Shown here: positions 1 to 8,999 of the stretch, piece by piece
Layout of the letters: each line of letters opens with the position of its first letter
Position numbering within the stretch: position 1 is the first letter of the stretch
Source of the DNA: Entamoeba histolytica HM-1:IMSS
Taxonomy: Eukaryota > Evosea > Mastigamoebida > Endamoebidae
Assembly (NCBI RefSeq): GCF_000208925.1
Contig: NW_001915134.1
Location: 1-20,106, forward strand
Direction of reading: 5' to 3'
DNA length: 20,106 nucleotides
The notes under the pieces: model-generated
The model's input: the letters and a program-made list of their open reading frames with translations, nothing else
What the model was told of the DNA's origin: nothing
Database searches by the model: none
Program-made: the position numbers and the translations under genes

Positions 1-1140
1 TATTTCATATTGTCTATTAAATAGTATTAAAACTAAGTACATCAAATTATTATTACATCATAAATACTAAATGGAATAATAAATAAAAATATTCCATTTA
101 TAAAATATTTCATTCTTTATCTTATTATTTCACTTTATTTATTTGTTTATTTATTTATATATTTCTTTTCATTTTATTTAGTCTATTTATTATTTTCTTT
201 ATTTCTCTTTCTTTAGATTTATTATATTATTTTATATTTTTTATATCATTTCATTTTATGTATTATTATTTTATTGTATTATGTTTTAATTATTTAATTT
301 AGTATTATGTTTTGTCATTCATTAAAATCATTAAATGTATGTTGAAGTATATTTGATAATTAATTTGATTTTATATATTCTTCTTTCACATTATTATGTT
401 ATTTTGTGTTATCATTCATATAATATTATTGTATTACTCTTATTTCATATATCATTCTCATATTTATCAATATTGTTGTTTTATTCATTTTAAAAATAAC
501 AATAAATATATGAAATACTTGTAATATAATATTCATAAATATTTTGAAATGAATATATGATTGTATTAACATATTGATACATTATAACATTGAATATAAT
601 TGAAATAATTTGGTAATACACAAATAGAAAATAAGTTGTGTATATAAATAATCATTAATATATTCATTATTCAGTTAGATTTGTTGTACAAAATATATAT
701 TGAATTAAGATTATTTTAATTTTCAATTCTGATAAATCATGAATAACATTTGTGTTTTAGTTATTGATGAATTGATAATTGAATATAAATTAATACAGAT
801 GTTTTAATATATTATTTAGTATTGTTTTCAATCAGAAACATTCAAATTCATTGTATTATAAATAAGATTATCATCAAATAAGAAATATAAGAATAAGAAA
901 TATGAATATGATAATAAAATAATAAGTTTAACCAATCATAATATTTTGTTTGTTTGAAATAAAAATACACAATAAGAATAGAATATTTTTAGAGTTGGAT
1001 GAAAGAATTTTGACATTTTAACATTTCATCAAGTCATGAATGATATACAATGATAATATAAACACAAAATACAAAGAAGGCAAATAAATTTCAATTCAAA
1101 TTCAAATAATGAATGGACAATAAAGAAATTGAAGTATGTT
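1..1140. other. A+T-rich intergenic desert
   Basis: No convincing coding signal appears on either strand. The first 300 bases are pyrimidine-biased T-rich low-complexity sequence, and from about 840 the strand becomes A-rich, anticipating the A/C-rich gene downstream. A GTTTGTTT string near 947 resembles an Entamoeba 5' splice site, but no upstream exon is visible. Confidence 0.6.
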
Positions 1141-1148
1141 AGTGTGAT

Positions 1149-1180
1149 ATATTTAAAGAGAAGAACTAATTAGAAATAAA
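1149..1180 (+). promoter_or_regulatory. Entamoeba core promoter (TATA-like + GAAC + initiator region)
   Basis: ATATTTAAAG at 1149-1158 matches the Entamoeba TATA variant GTATTTAAA(G/C), and AAGAACTAAT at 1161-1170 carries the GAAC element. The coding frame begins about 15 bases after GAACT, the same spacing as at the flavoprotein gene at 12254. This position argues for a very short 5' leader and against a distant upstream exon. Confidence 0.7.
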
Positions 1181-1182
1181 CA

Positions 1183-2508
1183 ACGATTCTATTCATATTA
1201 ATTGTTGTAATTAGTAAAGGATTGGAGACTGAACAATACAATGAACAAAGAAATAAAGATGATAATAAACGTGAAGATAACATGATTGATTCAACAAGAA
1301 CTACACAACATAAACATGAGAATAAATATAACAATGATGAAAATACACAAAATCAAACATATAATCGGTTGACTAATACCATTCAAAATATTTATAATAA
1401 TATACATTTGATAGCTGAAACACTATCAGAACCAGCACTAGCAAATTCACAATCTGCATCACAAGCATCAGGAATATCAACACCAACTGGAAGTGCAGTA
1501 ACAACACAAGAAGGTAATAGTCCAGCACAGTCAGGATTAGCACCAGCAGAAAATCCAGCATCAACATCACCAAAAGGAAATGAACCACCAGCAAAAGTAG
1601 AAGGAAATTCACCACAATCAGGAGTATCAGCACCACAATCCAAACAAGTATCAGGAGATACACCAGAAGGAGGTTCATCAACAACTCATTCTGAGATTGT
1701 AACTCCAGGAGAATCAACACCTAAATCTGGAACAGCACCAACAGAAGGAGGTTCAGTAACAACCCAAGGAGATACTACACAAACACCATCAAAATCAGAA
1801 AAATCAGAAAAACCACAAGCTACAGAAACAAGTGCACAAACACCAACAACAACACACCCAGCATCAGGAAATGAAGCAACACACTCTACAGAAACAACAT
1901 CACAACCATCAAGTACATCACCTGCATCACCACAACAACAAAACCAACCTTCATCAGTCTCAACACCATCAGGAAATGGACAAAAAACAGAAAAATCAAA
2001 TGAACAAAAACCACAAAAAGAAGACTCAAAAGGACAACCTCAACAACCACCAAGTCAACCAAATTCATCAGCAAAACCAAGTGAAGAAACGTCACCAACT
2101 CAAACAACAAACAACCCAACACAAATAAGTCCATCAACTTCAACTCAACAACCAAAAGGAAATAAAGACACACAACAAAAAGATGAACCACCAAAAGAAC
2201 AACCACAAAATCAACCACAAGATAATGGAAAACAAGATCATAATAAACCAGAACCACAACAACAAAATCATCCACAACAAAATGAAAAACAAGATAATAA
2301 AAATACAACTACTTCTGATATTTCACATGATAAAACTGTTGTTAGTTCTGTTGATATTTCTGATAATCACAATAATCTTGATGGAACATCAGGTGGTGTT
2401 TATGTTTTTTTGCTTTTGTTATTCATTTGTTCTTCTTCTAATTATTGTGTTTCTTTTTTTTTCTTTTCCTTTCATATTCTTCTTTATCTTTTATTCATAT
2501 GTCTATAA
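1183..2508 (+). CDS. Ser/Thr/Pro/Gln-rich mucin-like secreted or surface protein; initiator ATG reads ACG
   Basis: About 441 residues; family not recognised. The frame starts with a hydrophobic stretch (ILFILIVVIS, codons 2-11) followed by Lys-Gly and a charged stretch, which has the shape of a signal peptide. Next come a charged Asn/Gln-rich segment (about residues 15-70), then roughly 300 residues almost free of hydrophobics and rich in Ser, Thr, Pro, Gln and Gly, with loose repeats such as EGGSxTT and EGNSPxQSG. A long C-terminal hydrophobic tail follows DGTSGG, as in GPI-anchored or single-pass surface proteins. Such Ser/Thr-rich Entamoeba surface proteins are commonly heavily glycosylated; that is inference here. 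The oddity is the start: no in-frame ATG precedes the signal peptide. The codon at the expected place (1183) is ACG, and the first in-frame ATG (1282) would lose the signal peptide. It may be a recent pseudogene, use a near-cognate start, or be an allele or read error. The tail could also shift frame at a T-run near 2405. Confidence 0.65.
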   Translation, partial: TILFILIVVISKGLETEQYNEQRNKDDNKREDNMIDSTRTTQHKHENKYNNDENTQNQTYNRLTNTIQNIYNNIHLIAETLSEPALANSQSASQASGISTPTGSAVTTQEGNSPAQSGLAPAENPASTSPKGNEPPAKVEGNSPQSGVSAPQSKQVSGDTPEGGSSTTHSEIVTPGESTPKSGTAPTEGGSVTTQGDTTQTPSKSEKSEKPQATETSAQTPTTTHPASGNEATHSTETTSQPSSTSPASPQQQNQPSSVSTPSGNGQKTEKSNEQKPQKEDSKGQPQQPPSQPNSSAKPSEETSPTQTTNNPTQISPSTSTQQPKGNKDTQQKDEPPKEQPQNQPQDNGKQDHNKPEPQQQNHPQQNEKQDNKNTTTSDISHDKTVVSSVDISDNHNNLDGTSGGVYVFLLLLFICSSSNYCVSFFFFSFHILLYLLFICL

Positions 2509-3780
2509 AATATTTCCTATATTTCATTCATGTTTAATGTTATTATAAAATTGAATTAATTCATATCCATTTGAGATGAATGAATAATCAATATTATCAA
2601 AAATGACACGATAAAAGAATAAACATTGATATTAAAAGAAAATAAAAGAAAATGAATTAATAAATTCATAAGAAATAGAAAATGTCATGAATATATTATG
2701 AATGAATAAATAATAATGAAAACACAACATTTTAACACAAATATTATCATACAAATTGTTAGAATGGTTATTAATTAAATGAATAACAACATTTATAATC
2801 ATATTTATATTAATTATATGTTGATTTATCATTATTGAAATAATGAAACAACAAATTAAAAATGAATATAAATAATTATGAAATAATTACAATATAAAAC
2901 TATTGGATGAATTAAATATTTGATTAATCATATGTAAATATATAAAATATGAATAAAATAAGTGAAGTATAAGAGAATAATTGATATTAATATCATTTAT
3001 ATGATTCATTTATAACAATTTATTTTTTAATTTATTATTATTTCTTCTTTATTTATTTATTGTTGTTCTTCTATGAATTTTTATTTTCTTTTCTTCTTTA
3101 TTTTTTTCTTATTCATCTCTATTTATTCTCTATTTAATATCACATTAACTCTTATTCTTCTTTTTATATTCTTCCATTTGTTATCACTTAGTATTAATCT
3201 TGTCTACTTTTATTTTCTTCTTTCATTATGTATTTATTCTTTGTATTTTGTTCATTTTTAATTAATCATTGAGTTAATTCAAATATCAAAATGTAAGAAA
3301 TGACAATTCTTGTATAATGATTATTGATAATTTTTAATGGTAGTTTGTATTTATTAAAAGAAATCAAAACATAATTAAAGTATAATTATAAATATATTCG
3401 AATATTAGTATGTTAGTATGAAGTACTAAAATAAAAGTAATACTATACATTTTTATTATGTTCAATCAAAGAATTTAATTGAAAATGATTGAATTGATTA
3501 TTTTATTTTGGTCTTTTTTTATTCTTCTTGATAAACACAAATTAATAATAGAATATAGGAATAATTAATAAAAGAGTAAGAAAGATGAAATAGAAACAAA
3601 AGAATAAGTATTTTGTTCAATGGTTTATGATAATTTTAGAATATACCAAACTAATTTTCAAAGATTTTTGGTAGTAGGCATTTCATATTTTTGTTTACCA
3701 AATTTAAAATATTAAAAGACTGAAATAATCCCAAGAAACACAATTTTGTTATAAATAAAATTTGATAAGAAAGGAAAGAA
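2509..3780. other. Intergenic low-complexity DNA
   Basis: I see no supported gene. The Phe/Leu/Ser-rich open frame at 3073-3261 is what pyrimidine-rich low-complexity DNA gives in any frame. A short inverted pair, TTTGGTA near 3667 and TACCAAA near 3697, lies about 85-115 bases upstream of the promoter-like sequence at 3781. Confidence 0.5.
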
Positions 3781-3808
3781 GATATTTAAAGAAAAAAAGA
3801 ACAGAACT
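3781..3808 (+). promoter_or_regulatory. Core promoter ahead of a dead reading frame
   Basis: GATATTTAAAG at 3781-3791 is followed 12 bases later by GAACT at 3804-3808, itself preceded by a second GAAC at 3799. Element order and spacing resemble the flavoprotein promoter at 12213. An ATG lies 25 bases after GAACT (3834), but its frame closes after seven codons. Confidence 0.5.
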
Positions 3809-3833
3809 TCAAACAAGAAATCAAAATACATAT

Positions 3834-4455
3834 ATGAATACATTAAGTATAAAGTAAGAGATGAAGGACATGATTAAGAAAGAAGAAGCTAGTAATTAAA
3901 AGAAGTGAAAGTAAGAAGAAGTACAAAACAGGGAATATAAAATAGGAAGAAATAAGCAAGAGAAAGTTAAGAGACACTATCAAACAGATAGAGGAGATGA
4001 ATAAAGAAATATAAAAAGAAAACAAAAACATGTAATTAGGAAATTAAACAAAGTAATGTGAAAGGATAATAATGAAAAGCATCTGATGAGATGACCATTT
4101 CCAAGAGTAGAATCTAAATAGAAAAGTAACACGGAATAAAAGGGACATTCAAATGATTAATGTGGTGATCAAATGAATGAAGAAATTAAAAGTAGTTTGA
4201 AGTTGTTTTTTGTATTTATTACTTAAGGAAACATTAAGAAAGCTTCATGATATACCACAGAGAAATGTCATGATCAACTATCCAATTAAATTATTACCTC
4301 GAGTTCATGATCCGAGTGTATGGAATTCACATAATCGAAACATGTTACAATGAAAAGGGATATAAATTGAAAAGGAAGTTGAAGAAAGTAATAAAGAAAA
4401 TAAACAACTCATAGAAGATAAATCTGTTAATATAAAAAACAAGAAAAGAGAATAG
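3834..4455 (+). pseudogene. Decayed protein-coding gene, family unknown
   Basis: The region reads like coding sequence but is interrupted repeatedly. From the ATG at 3834 the frame closes at once (TAA at 3855). A different, mutually consistent frame then runs from about 3880 to the TAG at 4453, with stretches of protein-like composition separated by stops. The best segment is 4201-4350, holding varied residues including LHDIPQRNVMINYPIK and PRVHDPSVWNSHN, closed by TGA at 4351 and TAA at 4363. A charged, coil-like tail follows. Base composition at 4225-4350 is visibly more G+C-rich than its surroundings. The upstream promoter still looks good. I do not recognise the family. Alternatives are chance openness in purine-rich DNA (possible for the flanks, unlikely for 4201-4350) or a degraded transposon ORF. 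Confidence 0.4.
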
Positions 4456-5884
4456 CAATAGTAGAAGATAAAGAATAGAAATAAATATAATTGAATAAAT
4501 TATTTAAAATATTTATGATAAAAATATAAAATAATAAAAAATAAACATAATAATAAGAAGAAGAAATGTATAAAGAATAGAATAATAAATATAAATATTA
4601 ACATAATATTAAACAACAAATGGTTATAACGATTATACAATAAATAAAATTGTATTTAATAATTATTTAATATTATTATTAGTTATTATAAATATAACAT
4701 TATTTCATTCATTATTTAGTTGTTTGTTTATTTTATTATTTTCATTTTTATTTATCTTTCATTATTTGCATTGTTCATTTCATTTAGTTATTCTTATTCT
4801 TCTTTATTCTTTTATTATCCTTTCTTTTTTTCTAGAAGTATTTATTCTATGATATATTATTTCATTTTTTAAGTTTTTATTCAATCAATTGTTATTTAAT
4901 TTATTCTTTTTATTCTTTTCTTTATCATATTCACTTTCTTATTTTATCATTATCATATCACTTCTTATTATTTATTTCTTGTTTATTTTCTTATTAATAT
5001 TTATTATTTCATTCTTTCTTATTCTTTTTATTTCTTTTTGTATTTATTTTTCTTTATTTCATGGATTATTTCATCATCATTCTCATTTAGTTTGTATTAT
5101 ATGTTATTTTTATCATTAATTTATGTAATTGACTGATTGTATAAAGAATAAAATTCAAAGAACATCACATAATATTTAAAACATATTCCAAATAAAGAAA
5201 CGTTTCATATCATTTAGTATGTTAAAAGGTGTTGTACAGAAATTGTTATAAACACATTTAGATTATGGTTTATTATTTATTTGTATTATTAATTGTATTA
5301 TTATTTTTATTTTATTTCATTATAATAACAATTTTAACATATTTATTTAACATATTAACTGTATTATGATAGAAAATAACAACATAATGAAATAGAATGA
5401 ATAATAACATGAAAAATAAACAATATAAATAATAGAAGATAAAACAACAGAATAATACAGAGAAATAATAATAAACAAAGACATGAGTGATATGAAATTA
5501 ATTAATATTATTTCATTGTATTTTATGTTAATTGTAATTTATTCTTTTATTCTTTATTTTAATTTGATTTGTTTTTCATCTTATTTTTGATAATAATGAA
5601 TAAAATCATTAAAAATGAATAATTAATATGTTTAAATGAATGAAGTGTAGTTATGAATAAATTATTATTTTACAATATTCAATCATTTGTATCATTTCAA
5701 ACACGAATTAATTCATTTATCTAATCATTGAATATGAAAAGAAACAAAGAAATGAAAAGATAAAAGTGACATTAAGAAATAAAAAGAAGTGATAAATAAC
5801 AAATAGATGAATAGAAATGAATGAATAGATGAAAATGAGAAGATGATAGAAAGAATGAAATAAGAGAATAAATTAAAAAAAAAA
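4456..5884. other. Intergenic desert with a sharp strand-composition flip
   Basis: No supported gene. The strand is A/G-rich up to about 4610, then becomes T/C-rich from about 4720 to 5110, then returns to A-rich. Open frames at 4889-5119 (+) and 5725-5922 (-) encode only Phe/Leu/Ile/Ser runs and are by-products of this skew. Confidence 0.55.
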
Positions 5885-5890
5885 GAACTT
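5885..5890 (+). promoter_or_regulatory. GAAC element upstream of the TLDc gene
   Basis: AAAGAACTTAATAA carries a GAACT core 66 bases before the ATG at 5956. This is farther from the start than at the other genes here, and only a weak TATA-like run precedes it, so the call rests mainly on the GAACT match. Confidence 0.4.
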
Positions 5891-5955
5891 AATAATAAAT
5901 AAGAGATGGAATAAAATAACAAAATAATAAAAAGAAAAACTTAAAAATAACAAAA

Positions 5956-6495
5956 ATGGGAATAACACAATCAACGTCAAATAACAAATCAAATGACAAA
6001 ACAAAAGAAATCATCAAACAAATAGAAGAATTGACAGAAAAAAGAATATCAAATATATTATTTGATTCGGATAAAGATGATTGGAATAAAGATACATCAG
6101 TATTTATTCAAAGAATATTGAATAAAAAATATATAATAATTATTATTGAAGATGAAGAAGGAAATAGATTTGGAGGATATGTTAGTGAGAAAATTGATAA
6201 AGTTAGTAGGATATATGATTCAAAATCATTTGTATTTTCATTAGAATCAAACGGAAACATTGAAGAAATGATGAAATTTGATATTATACAACCAGAATAT
6301 GCATTTAAAATATGTAATCAAAAAGATAATTGTTTGTTTTCATTTGGAATTGGTGATATTCTTGTTTATAAAGAAAATGATAAAACAAAATCATGGTGTT
6401 ATCAAAATTCATTTGAATATGAAGGAATTGAAAATGCACTTTGTGGAAAACATGATTTCACACCGAAACGAATCATAATAATTGAAATGAAATGA
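5956..6495 (+). CDS. TLDc-like domain protein with N-myristoylation signal
   Basis: A 179-residue protein. Residues 1-7 (MGITQST) fit the N-myristoylation pattern MGxxxS, so attachment to a membrane is plausible. A short polar, Lys-rich linker follows, then from about residue 30 a TLDc-like fold: LFDSDKDDW (equivalent of the domain's opening), the FGGYVSEKI block, an F-x-FSLE strand, the FSFG-x-GDILVY block and an FTPKRIIIIEM end strand. Entamoeba genomes hold many small, divergent TLDc-like proteins of this layout. In other eukaryotes TLDc proteins act in oxidative-stress protection and some bind the V-ATPase; whether this one does so is unknown. The ATG at 5956 is preceded by A-rich leader sequence and gives the myristoylation motif, which supports the start. 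It stands alone, with deserts on both sides. Confidence 0.8.
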   Translation: MGITQSTSNNKSNDKTKEIIKQIEELTEKRISNILFDSDKDDWNKDTSVFIQRILNKKYIIIIIEDEEGNRFGGYVSEKIDKVSRIYDSKSFVFSLESNGNIEEMMKFDIIQPEYAFKICNQKDNCLFSFGIGDILVYKENDKTKSWCYQNSFEYEGIENALCGKHDFTPKRIIIIEMK

Positions 6496-7255
6496 TTCAA
6501 TCTTAATTAATTGAAAATGAAATAAAAAAAGAATAAAAACAAATCAATGAAGAATATAAACATTTCATATCATCTGCCAATGAATGAAATGGTGAATTAA
6601 AAATAGACATAATTCAATGTTGATTTATTTTATTTCATTTAATGAAATATTCAATGAGGGTGTTTTTAATAAATAAGAAAAGAAATAAGAATAAAAGAGA
6701 AATAAAATTATACAAATGGTGATATTAATTAATTTAATAATAAATGATTATAATGAATTTCATCATTATTATAAATTAGATAATTATTGAATAGTTATTA
6801 TTTGTTGTTTTATTTCTTTTATTTCTTTATTCACTTTATTTCCTTTCTTATTTTATTCTTTATTTGTTATTCTTTATGATTGTATTTGTATTTATATGAT
6901 TTTATATTCTTGTTATTATTTATATTTATTCTCTTTATTTTCATATTTCATTTAATGTTTATTATCATATTGTATTATTTAATGATGAAATTGTATGAAT
7001 AGTTGTTAGTTATTTAATTATTATTTCATGATATTGGATATTATCATTGTTTTATTCTTCACAATTAATTGTTCATATTTTCTTATTTTATTGTATTTAT
7101 TTCATTTTCAATATTAAATATTTATATTAAATATTCATTTGAAGTATTTGTTTTGTTTTAGTTTATATTAAAAATGTTTAATAAGAAAATTGATTGTTAT
7201 TGAATATTCATTATAACTTTTATTTATTTCTTTAGTTTTCATTTAATTGATTCAA
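6496..7255. other. Intergenic DNA between convergent genes
   Basis: This stretch lies between the 3' ends of the TLDc gene (+) and the Cys-rich gene (-). It contains TTAATTAATT just after the TLDc stop, fitting the Entamoeba UAAUU-type polyadenylation signal, and otherwise T-rich low-complexity DNA. I see no gene. Confidence 0.5.
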
Positions 7256-7480
7256 TTAATTAGTTCGGCATCCACACTTCATACATGTGTTTGGTTTACG
7301 TAATTTACTATAACATTTTCCACATGCTTTTGCTGGTGTTGCACTTCCAAGTGTTTTTCCACAAATCAAACATTTCGATCCTCCTTTTCTACATGAATGA
7401 CAAAGAAGTACAACTGATCCACTCTTCAATTCTGATCCACAGAACATACATTGTGTTTTACACCCTGAGCAAACTGACAT
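7256..7480 (-). CDS. Small cysteine-rich tandem zinc-ribbon-like protein
   Basis: A 74-residue protein with 13 cysteines arranged as six CxxC knuckles at residues 4/7, 11/14, 27/30, 37/40, 53/56 and 66/69 (plus C71). Knuckles 11/14 with 27/30 and 37/40 with 53/56 have near-equal spacing (CxxCG, 12 residues, CxxC), so the core looks like two tandem zinc ribbons. The outer pair (4/7 and 66/69) could close a third site, giving a predicted three zinc ions. Between the knuckles the chain is Gly/Ser/Lys-rich. There is no signal peptide or membrane segment. I do not recognise a named family. The layout suits a compact nucleic-acid or protein-binding module, but that is inference. The G+C content is higher than the flanks and the Cys spacing is too regular for chance. 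The leader is a purine-rich run directly before ATG; no GAAC element is visible. Confidence 0.75.
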   Translation of the reverse strand: MSVCSGCKTQCMFCGSELKSGSVVLLCHSCRKGGSKCLICGKTLGSATPAKACGKCYSKLRKPNTCMKCGCRTN

Positions 7481-8568
7481 TGTTTCTTTTCTCTTTCTTT
7501 TTCCTTTTATATTCGTTTTATTTTATTTTTATATTCTTCTTTTACATTACTTTTTTGATTTTTTACATTTGAATGACTCATAAATGAATTTAACATTATT
7601 CTGAGTGATGTTTAATTGTTATAAACATCATTTATATTCTATTATTACATATTCTAATTTATGAAATGTTTAATGATATTGTTGTGATGAAATAAACAAA
7701 TATTAGTGTGATGTTAATTTAATTTATTTCATATAAAATTTCAATGAAGAATTTCATCTTTGATGTTTATTTTATTATCATTTGTTATTTAATTTCTATT
7801 TATTATTATCATTTTTATTGTTTCATTTCTTCTTTTATAATTTGATTTGTTTTATAAATCTTCATTATAATACATTGAAAATTATTTATGATAAATAAAC
7901 AAAATGTGAATTAAATAATTGATGAATTAAGTATGATTTTAATGTCTTTCTATTATTACAAATAATATCATTATTCATTTCATTCATTATATTTATAATG
8001 TTGAAAATTGAATAATATTTAATGATATTCATTATAATAACATATTCATTTAATTCAATTGATACAATAAAAAATAGAAAGTAGAATAATGAAATATTAA
8101 ATAACAATGAAGTTATTAAAAATCTTTAAGTTAATAATAAGATACTGAAGAATGATGAATTATTGATGAACAAGTTAAGAGAAAAGAAAGTTAAACACTA
8201 AATAACAAGAAGATGAAATAAAAATAAGAACAATTCAAATAAATAAATAACAACAACAATAAGAATAATACAAATAACAATCAAAAAATATTATAAAGAA
8301 AATTAACAATGAAAGAAATAGAGAAACAATGATAACATCAACAAGATTGAATATAAAAATGAATGAAACTACAACAATAAAAATAGAGAAGTAGAAATAA
8401 AGAATACAAAAGAATAAACAATCAAGAAGTTGAAATATATAATTGTTCTTAATCATTTTATTCATCAAATACAACCATAACACTGTCATAAATGAAATAT
8501 AAATACTAAATATACACTAATACTTTATTTGATGTTATTCCAAATCAAAACATAATAGAATTGTTTAT
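7481..8568. other. Intergenic desert
   Basis: No supported gene. The frames open at 7886-8107 (-) and 8235-8489 (-) are low-complexity and overlie A-rich sequence. Around 8290-8400 the + strand reads as Asn/Thr/Ile-rich between stops, too weak to call a relic. Confidence 0.5.
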
Positions 8569-8892
8569 ATGAAAGAAACAACAAGGATTAATATTGGTAT
8601 TGAAGTGTTATGAATGATAAAGATAAAGAAAATACAATAATCAATGAAATTCTGAAATAATTCAACAAACACACTATTTTATCGTTTATTTCGATTATTG
8701 TTGAATGAAGAATTTTTCATACATTAACACTCAATGTGAGAATTGTCAGTCACATCTTTCATGAAGTTCTTTAACTTGTTAGAAAAGAAGAGGATTGATA
8801 AAAATACATATTCTTCAGATGGAGAATGACATTATCCAAGAATATTATCAGAAGCAGAATTACATATCTTAGGCATTATGCTCCCATCATAG
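8569..8892 (+). pseudogene. Fossil ORF upstream of the sphingomyelinase-type gene
   Basis: One reading frame stays protein-like for over 300 bases although cut by seven stops (TGA at 8611, 8653, 8737 and 8827; TAA at 8638 and 8725; TAG at 8890). It opens with ATG at 8569 (MKETTRINIGIEVL). The clearest part is 8740-8889, which contains MKFFNLLEKKRIDKNTYSSD and, after a TGA, HYPRILSEAELHILGIMLPS. These are diverse residues unlike the Asn/Lys/Ile strings that A+T-rich noise produces here. The family is not recognised. Four of the seven stops are TGA, consistent with single-base decay of Trp, Arg or Gly codons. The frame is not that of the downstream gene, so it is not its missing 5' exon in any simple way. 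Confidence 0.45.
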
Positions 8893-8999
8893 AGTATAAA
8901 ACACAAGCAACACTGCTCTAAAAATAAAAATGAACAAAAGAATCGATTATATTTTCCACTTTAAATCTGACTGAATGTCATGTTTCATACAACAAAACG
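8890..8999 (+). promoter_or_regulatory. Possible promoter of the sphingomyelinase-type gene
   Basis: AGAGTATAAAAC near 8891-8902 could serve as a TATA-like box and AATGAACA at 8930-8936 as a GAAC element, about 65 bases before the ATG. A second TATA-like string, ACTTTAAAT, lies at 8958. None matches consensus as well as the promoter at 12213. Confidence 0.3.

Noticed and set aside
1222..1224. TTG as the start codon of the mucin-like gene
   Set aside because: TTG starts are not expected in a eukaryote, and starting there would discard the signal peptide that lies directly after the promoter.
1373..2308. Open frames antisense to and out of phase with the mucin-like gene
   Set aside because: They are shadows of the A/C-rich coding strand: Leu/Val strings antisense and His/Gln strings in the +1 frame.
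3073..3261. Phe/Leu/Ile-rich open frame as a membrane protein
   Set aside because: The same composition appears in every pyrimidine-rich stretch (4889, 14377, 15536); no promoter and no sequence specificity.
4290..4350. Possible tRNA because of a GTTCATGATCC-like string in a G+C-richer patch
   Set aside because: No T-arm consensus, no acceptor stem and no anticodon arm can be folded around it; it reads better as a decayed protein segment.
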